Numbered from the stretch's first letter, positions 33,091 to 42,526 are shown. The stretch is DNA of 43,140 bases from an uncultured Pseudomonadota bacterium (GCA_903921785.1 CAIXRH010000164.1:1-43140); one strand, 5' to 3'. Made by a program: numbers and translations. Notes: a model not told the origin generated them from the letters alone.

Positions 33091-33134
33091 GTCCGCCCCT
33101 CGACACCCGGCCCGCACCCCGGTACTGCACGCCG

Positions 33135-33632
33135 ATGGCCACTCTCCGAGAGATCACCGGCTTCTTCCGCAGCCTACCCGGCATGAAGGACGACAGCGCC
33201 TCAGGCGCGGGCGCGGTGATCGGCTGCAACGACCGCTGGGTCTTTGAAGTGCAGCCCGACGGGGCGGGGTGGGCGGTCGCCGCGAAGGTGTGGCAGGGCG
33301 ACGCGCGGGTCACCGTGGCGTGGCGTTTCGGCGAGCTCGCCGAGCTGGAGGCGGCCCGGACCACGTTCGCGGAGGTGGCGGCGGCGGAGAGCGCCCGGCT
33401 GAGCATCCACCGGCTGAAGCGGGGAAAGCGGTATCGCGTTCTCCGCCCCTTCACCGACTACTATGGGAACAACGCCGAGCCTGGCGTCGTACTCCACTTC
33501 CGGGAGCTGCACTACCTGCCCCACGACGGCGGCTACACCGCCGAGTTCGCGGAGCGTAGCCTGTACTTCCAGGAGGAGGTCCAGGCGCAGCTGCTGGCTA
33601 CGTTCGACGCCTACTTCGTGCTCGCAGACTGA
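33135..33632 (+). CDS. hypothetical protein, DUF3601-like C-terminus
   Basis: The 165-residue protein has a soluble N-terminal part (residues 1-95) and a C-terminal part reading KRYRVLRPFTDYYGNNAEPGVVLHFRELHYLPHDGGYTAEFAERSLYFQEE, which recalls DUF3601-type sequences. I place it there with moderate confidence. No signal peptide or membrane segment. Function unknown. It starts 44 bp after hrpB in the same direction, and GGTACTGC at 33121-33128 may be its own -10. A strong hairpin follows the gene. Confidence 0.7.
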   Translation: MATLREITGFFRSLPGMKDDSASGAGAVIGCNDRWVFEVQPDGAGWAVAAKVWQGDARVTVAWRFGELAELEAARTTFAEVAAAESARLSIHRLKRGKRYRVLRPFTDYYGNNAEPGVVLHFRELHYLPHDGGYTAEFAERSLYFQEEVQAQLLATFDAYFVLAD

Positions 33633-33690
33633 CCGAAGGAGCAGGGGCGCCAGACCGGCGTCGGCGCACGGGGGGACCGCCCGGCGGCGC

Positions 33691-33709
33691 CGGCGGGCGG
33701 GGCCCGCCG
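33691..33709. terminator. GC hairpin between convergent genes
   Basis: CGGCGGGC (33691-33698) and GCCCGCCG (33702-33709) form a perfect 8-bp stem with a 3-nt loop between the convergent 33135-33632 and 33752-34216 genes. There is no T-run. It is probably a bidirectional terminator or a structural 3' end. Confidence 0.45.
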
Positions 33710-33751
33710 TGAACGGTCGGCGCAGCGGACTCCGCGGCCCGCCGCGGCGCT

Positions 33752-34216
33752 TCACGCGTTGGCGTGCGCAGCCTCGAGCGCCGCCACGTCGAGCTTCACC
33801 ATCGTGAGCATCGCCTGTGTCACCGCCTGGGCCTTCTTCCGGTCGGGGTCACCGATGAGCTCCATGAACCGGCGCGGGACGATCTGCCAGGACAGGCCGA
33901 AGGGATCCGTGATCCACCCGCACTGCGACGGCGTGGACCCGGCCGCGAGGAGCGCGTCCCAGTACCGGTCCACCTCCGCCTGGTCCTCGCAGTCGATGAA
34001 GATGGAGAACGCCTCTGAGAACTTGAAGTACGGCCCGGCGGCGTAGGCCATGAACCGCTGGCCGCCGACCACGAACTCCGCCGACACCGCCGGCGCGTCG
34101 GGACCCGACCGGGGCATGGTGATCACCCGCGAGTCCGGGAAGATGGACACGTAGAGCGCCACGGCTTCGGCGAGGCGGTCGTTGAACATCAAGAACGGAG
34201 AGGCCTTCGGCGGCAT
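33752..34216 (-). CDS. PhnB-like VOC family protein
   Basis: The 154-residue protein belongs to the PhnB / 3-dmu-9_3-mt type of VOC proteins: PFLMFNDRLAEAVALYVSIFPDSRVITMPR at the start, AEFVVGGQRFMAYAAGPYFKFSEAFSIFIDCEDQAEVDRYWDALLA in the middle, and CGWITDPFGLSWQIVPRRFMELI near the end are all typical. These proteins form dimers. A specific reaction is not established for most, and the name of the related Pfam entry (demethylubiquinone methyltransferase) should not be taken as function. The ATG at 34216 is clear. GGTACGTT on its strand (34235-34242) is a possible -10. Confidence 0.9.
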   Translation of the reverse strand: MPPKASPFLMFNDRLAEAVALYVSIFPDSRVITMPRSGPDAPAVSAEFVVGGQRFMAYAAGPYFKFSEAFSIFIDCEDQAEVDRYWDALLAAGSTPSQCGWITDPFGLSWQIVPRRFMELIGDPDRKKAQAVTQAMLTMVKLDVAALEAAHANA

Positions 34217-34287
34217 GGGTCACCTCGCGGCCAAACGTACCGCCCGCCCGGCGCCTCGTCGATTCGGGGGAGGCGGCGAGGGCCGGG

Positions 34288-34372
34288 CCTCGCCATTCTC
34301 ACCGCGGCGGCGCCTCGACCGCCGACGCCGGCCGCTGGGCAGGGCGGTGGGGCCGGTTCCAGCCCTTGGACG
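34288..34372 (+). repeat. dispersed 85-bp intergenic repeat, copy C
   Basis: CTCGCCATTCTCACCGCGG, core GCCTCGACCGCCGACG and CCAGCCCTTGGA occur in the same order and spacing as in copies A and B. It lies between the PhnB-like gene and the 3' end of the GT39-like gene. Confidence 0.75.
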
Positions 34373-34392
34373 GGGTCGTCGCCGGGGCCCCT

Positions 34393-36138
34393 TCACCCGC
34401 CGCCGCTGGTCCCACACCGGAGCCGCACCCCGTCCACGTAGGCGTTGCGGTCCTGGCCCTCGACGACCGCGTCATTCACGAAGTCGACCTGCACCCGGAG
34501 GCTGTCGTCGCCGCCGAGGGTGTCGACAGGCGGCGCGGCGGCGGTGGTGATCGCGGCGCCGCTCACGTCGCGCGTCTCGTCGAGGAGGGTGGTGTCCCCG
34601 TGGAAGAGCCGGACGCGGAGACGCGAAGGCTCGGCGCCGGCGGCGTCTTCGTGGGCGCGAACCTCGACCGCGCAGGCGCCCCGAGCCCGGATGCTCCGCG
34701 CTTCCACGCCGCCCGCGCCCCACAGGGCGGCGGTCGTGCCCTGGCTGGCGCCCGTGCCCCCATCCAGGACGACCAGCACCAGCTCGCGCGAAAGCGGACC
34801 GACGCGGCGAACCCGGGCGCCGAACGCGTCGAAGTCCTCCGCGCCAGGCGGGCGGGCCGCGGCCTCCGCAACCTCCGGCAGGACGCCGCGCGGGGCGTCG
34901 AGATCGTGGCCGAGCAGCAGCCACGCGCCGGGCGCGGCGTCGATCCCCGCGTCGGTCACCTCCCGTACGGCGATCCGATCTGCGAGGTACACCCGCCAGA
35001 GCTGGGGATGGTTGCCCAGGACGGGCTCGCCCGGGGCGGCGTGCACCTCCACGTACCCGGCGGCCTCCCGCCACTGCTCCATCCGCGTTTCCACGCGCGT
35101 GGCGTGCCAGCTCCCGAGGAGCTGCGCCGCACAGGCAAGCCCCCCCAGGAGCATCCCGAGCCGCCCGGCCCTCGCCAGCCCCAGCGCCGCCGCGACGAGC
35201 AGGATTGGGAGGAGCGGCAACGCACTCCGGGAGCGAAGCACTGGGGCAAACCCGTAGGACATCGCCTGGGGAACCAGCACGAGCGCCGCCGAAAACACCA
35301 CCACCAGCACCAGCCCCCGCCGCTCCGCCGGCCCCTCCTGCCGCGCGGCGAGCACCAGCCCCAACGCCGGGATCGCGAGGTAGCCCGCCTGGTTGTCCGC
35401 GAGCTCGGTGAGCACCCAGCCGAGGCTGTCGCCGGGGGGCGCCGTATACCAGGGCGAGGCCGCGAAGTGTTCGGCCTGCCCCATCAAGGTTGTCGCGGCC
35501 CAGGGGACCAGCGCCGCCGCCGCGACCGCCACCAGCGCGACCCCGCCCCGACGCGAGAGCTGGGTTCCATCGCCTGGATCCACGAAGAGCGAGGCGGCGA
35601 CCGCGACGACGACCAGGATCCCGAAGGGGTGCAGGTTCACCAGGGCGGCGGCCAGGATGCCCAGGGTCCAGCGCCAGCGCGGCGGAGGCGGACGGAGCAC
35701 CAGGGCGACGAGCGCGAGGGCTGCAGCCGAGAGCGCGGCGTTGGCCCTGGCTTCACGGTCGAGAAGCACGAGCCCCGGGGCCGTGGCGCAGAGCCCCGCG
35801 GCCAGGAGCGTGGACCGCTCGGAGTAGGTGCCGCCGCCCGCCAGCCGCCGCGCCACCAGGGCCGCGAGCCCCACGCCGAGCAGCCCGACCAGGGCGCTCG
35901 GCAGCCGCCACCCCGCGTCTCCGCCCTCGGGGAGCAGCCGGAGCAGCGCGAACCACAGCGGCGGGTGCACATCGCGCGCGAGCTCCGCGTAGAGCTCTCC
36001 CCAGCTCGGTCGCGTGGCGACACGAACGGTGAAGAGCTCATCGAGCCAGAGCCCCTCGCGGGCGAGGGCGCCGAGGCGCAGCCACGCGGCCACGAGGAGA
36101 GCCCCGGCGAGCGCCGCGGGTCCGAGACGGGGGGTCAC
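34393..36138 (-). CDS. GT39-like membrane glycosyltransferase with C-terminal CBM-like domain
   Basis: The 581-residue protein starts as an integral membrane protein of the GT-C class. After the first helix comes EGLWLDELFTVRVA with the acidic DE pair usual for PMT/ArnT-like (GT39) enzymes, then DVHPPLWFALLRLLP, and about ten membrane segments to residue 330. These enzymes transfer sugar from a polyprenyl-phosphate donor to an extracytoplasmic acceptor. Residues 335-440 form a soluble domain. The last 130 residues include LRVRLFHGDTTLLDETRDVSG and LRVQVDFVNDAVVEGQDRNAYVDGVRLRC, which closely resembles the Ca-dependent carbohydrate-binding modules of the CBM36/CBM60 type (ND...DRN.YVD). Such a module on this kind of enzyme is unusual. 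Start is a GTG at 36138 (the next ATG is far inside). GGATAGCC on its strand (36146-36153) is a possible -10. Confidence 0.75.
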   Translation of the reverse strand: MTPRLGPAALAGALLVAAWLRLGALAREGLWLDELFTVRVATRPSWGELYAELARDVHPPLWFALLRLLPEGGDAGWRLPSALVGLLGVGLAALVARRLAGGGTYSERSTLLAAGLCATAPGLVLLDREARANAALSAAALALVALVLRPPPPRWRWTLGILAAALVNLHPFGILVVVAVAASLFVDPGDGTQLSRRGGVALVAVAAAALVPWAATTLMGQAEHFAASPWYTAPPGDSLGWVLTELADNQAGYLAIPALGLVLAARQEGPAERRGLVLVVVFSAALVLVPQAMSYGFAPVLRSRSALPLLPILLVAAALGLARAGRLGMLLGGLACAAQLLGSWHATRVETRMEQWREAAGYVEVHAAPGEPVLGNHPQLWRVYLADRIAVREVTDAGIDAAPGAWLLLGHDLDAPRGVLPEVAEAAARPPGAEDFDAFGARVRRVGPLSRELVLVVLDGGTGASQGTTAALWGAGGVEARSIRARGACAVEVRAHEDAAGAEPSRLRVRLFHGDTTLLDETRDVSGAAITTAAAPPVDTLGGDDSLRVQVDFVNDAVVEGQDRNAYVDGVRLRCGTSGGG

Positions 36139-36145
36139 CCCCGCA

Positions 36146-36153
36146 GGCTATCC
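36146..36153 (-). promoter_or_regulatory. candidate -10 box of the GT39-like gene
   Basis: On the minus strand GGATAGCC lies about 8 nt before the GTG start at 36138. It is between that start and the stop of the band-7 protein gene (36168). Confidence 0.3.
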
Positions 36154-36167
36154 CGCCGACGCGACGG

Positions 36168-37067
36168 CTACTGCCCGCCGAGGATGACCGGCGTGTCCCC
36201 GTTCATCACGATGACCTTGGCGTTGGGCGAGAGCGAGAGCTCCTTCCAGGCCTTGATCTGCTCGTACTGGAGCAGCTTGTCGTTGAGGCTCTCCGAGACG
36301 ATGCGCTGGCTATCCGCGATACCCTGGGCCTCCACGCGCTTACGCTCGGCCTCCTGGGTCTCCTTCTGGAGCACGAAGGTCATCTTCTGCGCTTCCTGCT
36401 CGGCCTGGACTTTCTCCTCGATGGCCCCCTTCACGGAATCCGGCAACGCGATGTTGCGCACCAGCACGCTCTCCACCGCGAGGCCCCGATCCCCGAGCTC
36501 CTTGGTGATCGACTCGGTGATGCGGGTCTGGAACTCGTCCCGCTTGCCGGTGTAGAGCTCCACCGCCTGGTAGAACACCGCCGCGTCCCGGATGCGGGAG
36601 CGGGTGATCGGGCGCACCAGCTTGTCCTTGTACGTCTCGCCGATGTCGCTGAGGATCTTCGGCGCTTCCGTAGGAATGATGTGGTAGATCACCGAGATGT
36701 CGATCGTGACCTCCAGGCCGTCCTGGGTCATGATGCGGATCGCGTCGTCCCCCTCCACGTCCCCTTCGCTGTGCACAGCGCTCATGGTGTAGTTCTGGGT
36801 CTGCGCGTCGAGCGAGACGACGTCGGCCAGGGGGTTGATGAGGTGCAACCCCGGGGGCAGCGTGTCGGGCGACACCTTTCCGAAGACCTTGACCACGCCG
36901 ATCCGGCCGGCATCGACCTGCACCAGCGCCTTGGTGGCGAGACCGCCGACGAGCAGCACCGGCGCCAGCACCGCGAGCACGCGGGAGACGGGGATGAGGC
37001 GAGGGTCCCCGGCTCGAAGCGCCTGGGAGACCACGAAGAGGATGACGGCGAGGACGACGAAGACCAT
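36168..37067 (-). CDS. SPFH/band-7 (prohibitin-like) membrane protein
   Basis: The 299-residue protein has an N-terminal membrane segment (FVVLAVILFVVSQAL), a second hydrophobic stretch (VLAVLAPVLLVGGLATKAL), then a band-7 domain (VDAGRIGVVKVFGKVSPDTLPPGLHLINPLADV, typical of prohibitins) and a long C-terminal coiled coil (KVQAEQEAQKMTFVLQKETQEAERKRVEAQGIADSQRIVSES), where SPFH oligomers assemble. Members organise membrane microdomains and often regulate proteases such as FtsH; no protease partner is adjacent. The C-terminal sequence ELSLSPNAKVIVMNGDTPVILGG is typical of bacterial prohibitin-like proteins. The ATG at 37067 is well placed. GATTACCTT on its strand (37074-37082) is a possible -10. 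Confidence 0.93.
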   Translation of the reverse strand: MVFVVLAVILFVVSQALRAGDPRLIPVSRVLAVLAPVLLVGGLATKALVQVDAGRIGVVKVFGKVSPDTLPPGLHLINPLADVVSLDAQTQNYTMSAVHSEGDVEGDDAIRIMTQDGLEVTIDISVIYHIIPTEAPKILSDIGETYKDKLVRPITRSRIRDAAVFYQAVELYTGKRDEFQTRITESITKELGDRGLAVESVLVRNIALPDSVKGAIEEKVQAEQEAQKMTFVLQKETQEAERKRVEAQGIADSQRIVSESLNDKLLQYEQIKAWKELSLSPNAKVIVMNGDTPVILGGQ

Positions 37068-37129
37068 TCGGCGAAGGTAATCACCCGCGACGCCCCGACG
37101 AGGCGGACAGCCGTGTGCTATCCAAGGGC

Positions 37130-38401
37130 ATGCTGTTCCTGCTCGCCGTCGCCGCCGCCGACGCGTTCTGCGGCACCTACGTCGGACCCGTCGGGTCGTC
37201 GTTCGAGAACACCGCTTCGCAGGTGATCCTCGCGCACGGGGACGGCGAGGTGGTCCTCACCCTCGCGGCCGATGTGCGCGGTACGGCGGCGAACTTCGCG
37301 ATGGTCGTGCCGGTGCCCGAGGTGCTCGACGAGGGGGATGTCACCCTCGCCGACCCGACGCTCTTCGACGCCCTGGGGGCCTGGAGCGCCCCCCGCGTCG
37401 TGAGCTACACCTGCTCCGACTTCTACTGGGACGGAGACCAGAACGACGCCGACAGCGGGAGCGCCGGCGGTGGCGGCTCGGCCGACGGGGTGACGGTCGA
37501 GCACGAGTTCACCGTGGGCAGCTATGAAATCGTGGTGCTCAGCGCCACCGGGGGCACCGGCCTCTACGACTGGCTCTCGGCCAACGGCTACGATCTCCCC
37601 GCCTCCAGCGTCGCCATCCTCGACGAGTACGTCGACGCCGGCCAGCACTTCGTCGCCGCCAAGGTGAACCTCTCCGCAGACCCGGCCGCGGCCGCCTACC
37701 TCCAGCCCCTCCAGCTCCGCTACGCCAGCCCGGGAGAGAGCTTCGTGCTCCCCATCCGCATCGGCACCACGGTGTCCCCGGGGGAGCAGGAGGTGATCGC
37801 CTACGTGGTCACCCCAGGTCCCGAAGGGCGGGTGGCGGTGAGCAACTACCCCGAGGCCACGGTCGAGGAGTCGTGCATGCCGCCGGAGGGCACCACCGAC
37901 TACGGCTCGTTCTACGACGCACAACTGCTCGACGCGTTCGACGAGGGGGTGTGGCTCACGGAGTACGCGTGGTCCGCCACCGGCTGCGACCCCTGCTCCT
38001 CCGATCCGCCCAGCCCCGAGCAGCTCGCCGCCACCGGCGTCCGGGACGACTACCCCTTCGTGACGCGGCTCCGCCTCCGGTACACGGCCGCCGAGGCCAC
38101 GCAGGACGTGGTGCTCTACCCGACGAACGACACCAACGGCGAGCAGGTCCGGTACATCGAGTACCTCGAAGAGCTGGAGTCCACGTTCCCGGTCTGCGGG
38201 GTGGGCATGGTCCCCGACGGCGGGGAGTGCCCCGACCAGGGCCATGACGCCGACACCGGCCCGATCTGGGGCGATCCGCCTTCGCCCGCCGACAACGACG
38301 CGGACGACGCCTCGACCGGCCTCTGCGCCACCGTCCCCGCCGGGAGCTTCGCCGCCCTCGGCGCCGCCCTGCTCACCGTCGCGGCGCGGCGCCGCCGGTG
38401 A
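37130..38401 (+). CDS. DUF2330 surface protein with C-terminal sorting tail
   Basis: The protein is 423 residues from the ATG at 37130, or 428 from a GTG at 37115 that would add a Lys to the signal peptide. The N-terminus reads MLFLLAVAAADAFCGTYVG, a short signal peptide. The following region (ASQVILAHGDGEVVLTLAADVRGTAANFAMVVPVPEVLDEGDV, APRVVSYTC, VTVEHEFTVGSYEIVVLSATGGTGLYDWLSANGYDLP) is characteristic of the DUF2330 family. The end has LCATVPAGSFAALGAALLTVAARRRR, a Cys plus hydrophobic helix plus Arg tail similar to MYXO-CTERM. It is probably exported and anchored or processed; function unknown. A new GTG start overlaps its stop codon (next gene). It is divergent from the band-7 gene, with a short gap holding facing -10-like boxes. 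Confidence 0.88.
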   Translation: MLFLLAVAAADAFCGTYVGPVGSSFENTASQVILAHGDGEVVLTLAADVRGTAANFAMVVPVPEVLDEGDVTLADPTLFDALGAWSAPRVVSYTCSDFYWDGDQNDADSGSAGGGGSADGVTVEHEFTVGSYEIVVLSATGGTGLYDWLSANGYDLPASSVAILDEYVDAGQHFVAAKVNLSADPAAAAYLQPLQLRYASPGESFVLPIRIGTTVSPGEQEVIAYVVTPGPEGRVAVSNYPEATVEESCMPPEGTTDYGSFYDAQLLDAFDEGVWLTEYAWSATGCDPCSSDPPSPEQLAATGVRDDYPFVTRLRLRYTAAEATQDVVLYPTNDTNGEQVRYIEYLEELESTFPVCGVGMVPDGGECPDQGHDADTGPIWGDPPSPADNDADDASTGLCATVPAGSFAALGAALLTVAARRRR

Positions 38402-39060
38402 TCCTGGCGTTTGTGCTGGGATGTTCCGTGTCGAGCGCGGAGCGGCAGGCCACGGCCTCCGCCGCGCCCACCCTCGACGAAGCCCTCGCCCTCTGCCCCG
38501 ACGGCGCCTGCGCAGAAGCGGCGATCGTGCGCTTCGAAGCCTGGGACCGCTGCGTCGAGGCCGCCGACCCCTGGGACGACGAGTGCCGGTTCCGGCAGGC
38601 GGAGGCCGTCGAGCGCACCGACGACGGCGCCGGAGCCCTCCGGCTCTGCGAGAGCACAGTCTACGCCAACGGTTGTTCCATCCACGTGCTCGGGCAGCAG
38701 GCCCGCCGCACCGAGACCATGGCGGACGCCGAGGCCCGTCGCACGCAGGTCGCTTTCGACCCCCGCTACGACTTCCCCTACTGGCGCGCCTTCTGGCGCA
38801 CCCACATCGACCGCGGGGACGCCCCCGGCCTGGAGAGCTGCGCCCTCGAGGTGTGTCGCAAGGCCGGCGAACGGGAGATCGAGGCGACGGTGGACGCCCT
38901 CTCGGTGCCCTGCGCCGCGCTGGACAGGCCCACCCCCGGCTGGATTCCAGAGGCGAGCGTTGCTTCTCGCAAGGCCTGGGACGAGGCGCTCTCCCACCAC
39001 TGCGTCGCCGACGCGGACCACCCGGTCCCCGCCCCGCTCCGTGCGGTTCCGAGGCGGTGA
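38398..39060 (+). CDS. hypothetical lipoprotein coupled to the DUF2330 gene
   Basis: The GTG at 38398 overlaps the stop of the DUF2330 gene by four bases (GTGA). The 220-residue protein begins MILAFVLGCSVSSAERQ, an ultra-short leader with lipobox VLGC and Cys9. The rest is helical with several Cys residues (LCPDGACAE, DRCVEA, DECRFR, LCESTVYANGCSIH, ESCALEVCRK), suggesting disulfides. No family recognised. Translational coupling suggests it acts with the DUF2330 protein in the envelope. It ends 66 bp before the acyl-CoA dehydrogenase gene. Confidence 0.7.
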   Translation: MILAFVLGCSVSSAERQATASAAPTLDEALALCPDGACAEAAIVRFEAWDRCVEAADPWDDECRFRQAEAVERTDDGAGALRLCESTVYANGCSIHVLGQQARRTETMADAEARRTQVAFDPRYDFPYWRAFWRTHIDRGDAPGLESCALEVCRKAGEREIEATVDALSVPCAALDRPTPGWIPEASVASRKAWDEALSHHCVADADHPVPAPLRAVPRR

Positions 39061-39126
39061 AATCGGCGTCGCCGGAGTGGAGCCCCCCCCTCCGCCGCGA
39101 TAGCCGAACCCCCTCCAGAGGCTGCC

Positions 39127-40269
<1,143 letters not shown>

Positions 40270-40276
40270 GCCCGCG

Positions 40277-40678
40277 ATGGAGCGCCACATCCGCGTGCTG
40301 ATCGCCAAACCCGGCCTCGATGGTCACGATCGTGGCGCCAAGGTCGTGGCCCGTGGCCTGCGGGACGCGGGGATGGAGGTGGTGTACACCGGCCTGCACC
40401 GCACCCCGGAGCAGATCGTGCGCGCCGCGGTCGACGAAGACGTGGACGTCGTGGGGGTCTCCGTGCTCTCCGGCGCCCACGATCGCCTCGTACCGGAGAT
40501 CGTGGAGGGCCTCGCCCGCGAAGACCGTGCGGACGCGCTGGTGCTCGTCGGCGGCATCATCCCCGATGGGGACGCTGCCGCGTTGAGGCAAGCCGGCGTG
40601 GCGATGGTCTTCGGGCCGGGCACCTCGATGGATCACATCGTCGCCTTCATCCGTGAGCATGTCGCCGAACGTTTGTGA
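40277..40678 (+). CDS. cobalamin-binding domain protein (methylmalonyl-CoA mutase small-subunit type)
   Basis: The 133-residue protein is a stand-alone B12-binding Rossmann-like domain. It has DGHDRG at 15-20 (the DxHxxG motif, with H17 as the lower axial cobalt ligand), SVLSGAH around 62-68 and [22 protein letters not shown] near the end, all typical of the C-terminal part of methylmalonyl-CoA-type mutases. Mutases of this kind often have the domain as a separate chain; the catalytic large subunit is not in the window. It follows the acyl-CoA dehydrogenase by 7 bp, which fits a role in branched-chain or propionate-related acyl-CoA breakdown. An assignment to methylmalonyl-CoA mutase rather than isobutyryl- or ethylmalonyl-CoA mutase cannot be made from the sequence. 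Confidence 0.9.
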   Translation: MERHIRVLIAKPGLDGHDRGAKVVARGLRDAGMEVVYTGLHRTPEQIVRAAVDEDVDVVGVSVLSGAHDRLVPEIVEGLAREDRADALVLVGGIIPDGDAAALRQAGVAMVFGPGTSMDHIVAFIREHVAERL

Positions 40679-40683
40679 AGCCG

Positions 40684-40712
40684 TTGCATCGCGGGCACAA
40701 ACCCGGTAGTTG
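40684..40712 (+). promoter_or_regulatory. candidate promoter of the P-loop gene
   Basis: TTGCAT at 40684-40689 resembles a -35 and TAGTTG at 40707-40712 a weak -10, with a 17-bp spacer. This separates the P-loop gene from the upstream acyl-CoA dehydrogenase/B12 pair, though read-through is possible. Confidence 0.35.
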
Positions 40713-40729
40713 AGCAGTGGGAACAGCGC

Positions 40730-41344
40730 GTGGCACAAGGTTCAGAACCGCCAGGCGTGGCGGAGCCGTGCCCCGAGCCGGCGCTGATCACGCGTACCTC
40801 ACGAGAGCTGCTCGGTGATCGAGCGCTGCCGACCGTTTTGCGCGATCGGCCGGTGATCTTCGTGATGGGCGCCCACGGCTCCGGCAAAAGTACCGTCGCC
40901 CAACGCCTCCTCCCGCCCGCCGCCCACGCGGTGGATGGCGACGGGCTCCGTCGCGCCGCAAACCTCGCCGGCCGCAACCGCCGGTGGAGCGAAACGTTCA
41001 CCGACTCCCCGGGCCTCCTCCTCGACGGAGTGGACAGCCTCCATCGCCGCTACGGGGTGATTCGTCTGCTCGGCGAGCTGCTCCGCGGCCGCGCCGAAGC
41101 CGGGCGCCGCACCGTGATCATCGCCGGCCCGGTGGACACGTCGATCTCGCTGCTGTACCCCGAGCTCCCTTGCGAGCTCGGGGCCTCCCTGCTTTTGCGG
41201 TTCCCGGTCGGCAAAGGGCGCAAACGTCTCGTGGCCGAGCGTTGTGCCGCGCGGGGGATCGAGCTGGAGAAGGGCGCGCCCGCCGCCCAGCTGGAGCCCT
41301 GGAGCTATGACGCGGTGGAGCGGTTCCTCGATCAGCTCGGGTAA
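40730..41344 (+). CDS. P-loop NTPase of unknown function
   Basis: The 204-residue protein from a GTG at 40730 has a Walker A motif, GAHGSGKST at 47-55, followed by a kinase-like or AAA-like core (DGDGLRRAANLAGRNRRW; LLLDGVDSLHRRYGVIRLLGELLRG; RTVIIAGPVDTS). This might be a small ATPase/kinase. The first 40 residues are a linker with TRTSRELLGDRALPTVLRDRP. The family is not clear to me. It is not the MeaB GTPase expected near methylmalonyl-CoA mutase (too short and different motifs). It stands 51 bp after the B12-binding gene. Confidence 0.7.
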   Translation: MAQGSEPPGVAEPCPEPALITRTSRELLGDRALPTVLRDRPVIFVMGAHGSGKSTVAQRLLPPAAHAVDGDGLRRAANLAGRNRRWSETFTDSPGLLLDGVDSLHRRYGVIRLLGELLRGRAEAGRRTVIIAGPVDTSISLLYPELPCELGASLLLRFPVGKGRKRLVAERCAARGIELEKGAPAAQLEPWSYDAVERFLDQLG

Positions 41345-41518
41345 CCCCCGCCCCCCGGGGCTCCACGGAGCCGGGATCTCGGGCGAGCGGGAGCGAGCCG
41401 CGGGGCGCTCCGAGCCCGGACCCTGTATACCAAATACCCCTTATCGTACGGCGGACCCCTCGAGGGGAGTGAATGGCGCCCAGCGGCGCCTCCTCACTTC
41501 CGGGGATACCAGCGCCGG

Positions 41519-42526
41519 ATGTACTCCACCGACTGGGCCGAAGACGTCGCGGCCGACGAAGAAGCCCGCTTCACCCGTATCGCCGAGACCCTCCAGGCCG
41601 TCCAGAAGGGCCGGAACGAGCGGTACGGGGAGAAGGCGCGCACGCTGCACCGCAAGGCGCACGCCGGTGTCGCGGTTACGCTGGACGTACGCGCCGATCT
41701 CGCCAGCGTTCTCCCGAGCGAGCTCCACGTCGGCCCCTTCCAACCTGGCGCGTCCTACGCCGGCTTCGTCCGTTTCTCCAACGGCGGGTTCGATCGTGCC
41801 CCCAAGGACGTCCCCGACGTGCGCGGCGTGGCGATCAAGCTCCTCGGCGTGCGCGGCCCCAAGGCGCTCGGCGAGGCCGACACCCAGGACTTCTTGCTGA
41901 ATTTCGGTAGCAAGCAGGCGACGAAGTCCCCCGAAGAGTTCATCGCCCTGGTCGACGCGGCCTCCAAGGGTGGCCCGCTCGGTACGTTCTTCCGCATGGG
42001 CAGCGCGATCGGCTACGGGCGCGCCTTCGCCATCCTCAAGGCCACGGTCGCGGCGTTCGGCCTGCCGTTCCGCGGGTACGCCAGCGAGGCGTTCAACAGC
42101 ATGGTGCCGTACCGTTTCGGTTCGACGGCCGCCCGCTTCGGGCTTTTGGCGGTGGATGGCCGCCCTCAGGCCGGCCCCACCCTTGCGGCGGACCTCGTCG
42201 CCCGCCTCGGCGAAGGAGCGGCGTGGACCTTCCGCGTGCAGCTCTACCAGGACGCCAGGCGCACCCCCATCGAGGACGCCACCGTGGACTGGGATGCTCC
42301 GTGGATCGACGTAGGCACGCTCCGTGTCCCGCCGGCGGACGTCGCGAGTGAAGCCGGCCAGCGGGTGGCGGCCTACGTGGAGAAGCTCGCGTTCGATCCG
42401 TGGCACGCCCACGAGCTGCTCCGCCCGGTCGGCGCGTTCAACCGTGCGAGGAAGGTGGCGTACTTCCTCGGGAGTGCGCAACATCGGGAGACGATCCCGG
42501 ACGGCGAGGTCGTCGCCCAGCCCTGA
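41519..42526 (+). CDS. catalase-related heme protein
   Basis: The 335-residue protein belongs to the catalase-like clan, being shorter than true catalases (about 480). It has RTLHRKAHAGVAVTL with the distal His, GFVRFSNGGFDRAPKDVPDVRGVAIKLLG (the catalase-like R-F-S-N-G and D-x-R-G-x-A-x-K blocks), TQDFLLNF, and FRGYASEAFNSMVPYRFG, where the R-x-Y near the middle differs in position from typical catalases. Members may be peroxidases, lyases or catalase homologues. Proximal heme-ligand assignment is not certain. Start is the ATG at 41519, with GGATACC at 41504-41510 as a possible -10. It is convergent with the radical SAM-like gene. Confidence 0.82.
   Translation: MYSTDWAEDVAADEEARFTRIAETLQAVQKGRNERYGEKARTLHRKAHAGVAVTLDVRADLASVLPSELHVGPFQPGASYAGFVRFSNGGFDRAPKDVPDVRGVAIKLLGVRGPKALGEADTQDFLLNFGSKQATKSPEEFIALVDAASKGGPLGTFFRMGSAIGYGRAFAILKATVAAFGLPFRGYASEAFNSMVPYRFGSTAARFGLLAVDGRPQAGPTLAADLVARLGEGAAWTFRVQLYQDARRTPIEDATVDWDAPWIDVGTLRVPPADVASEAGQRVAAYVEKLAFDPWHAHELLRPVGAFNRARKVAYFLGSAQHRETIPDGEVVAQP

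Noticed and set aside
34366-36555. A 729-codon plus-strand open frame
   Set aside because: It is antisense to the GT39-like and band-7 genes and gives Pro/Arg/His-rich sequence; a GC shadow.
40730-41344. MeaB GTPase (mutase chaperone) next to the B12-binding gene
   Set aside because: The protein is only 204 residues and lacks the recognisable MeaB motifs beyond a Walker A sequence.
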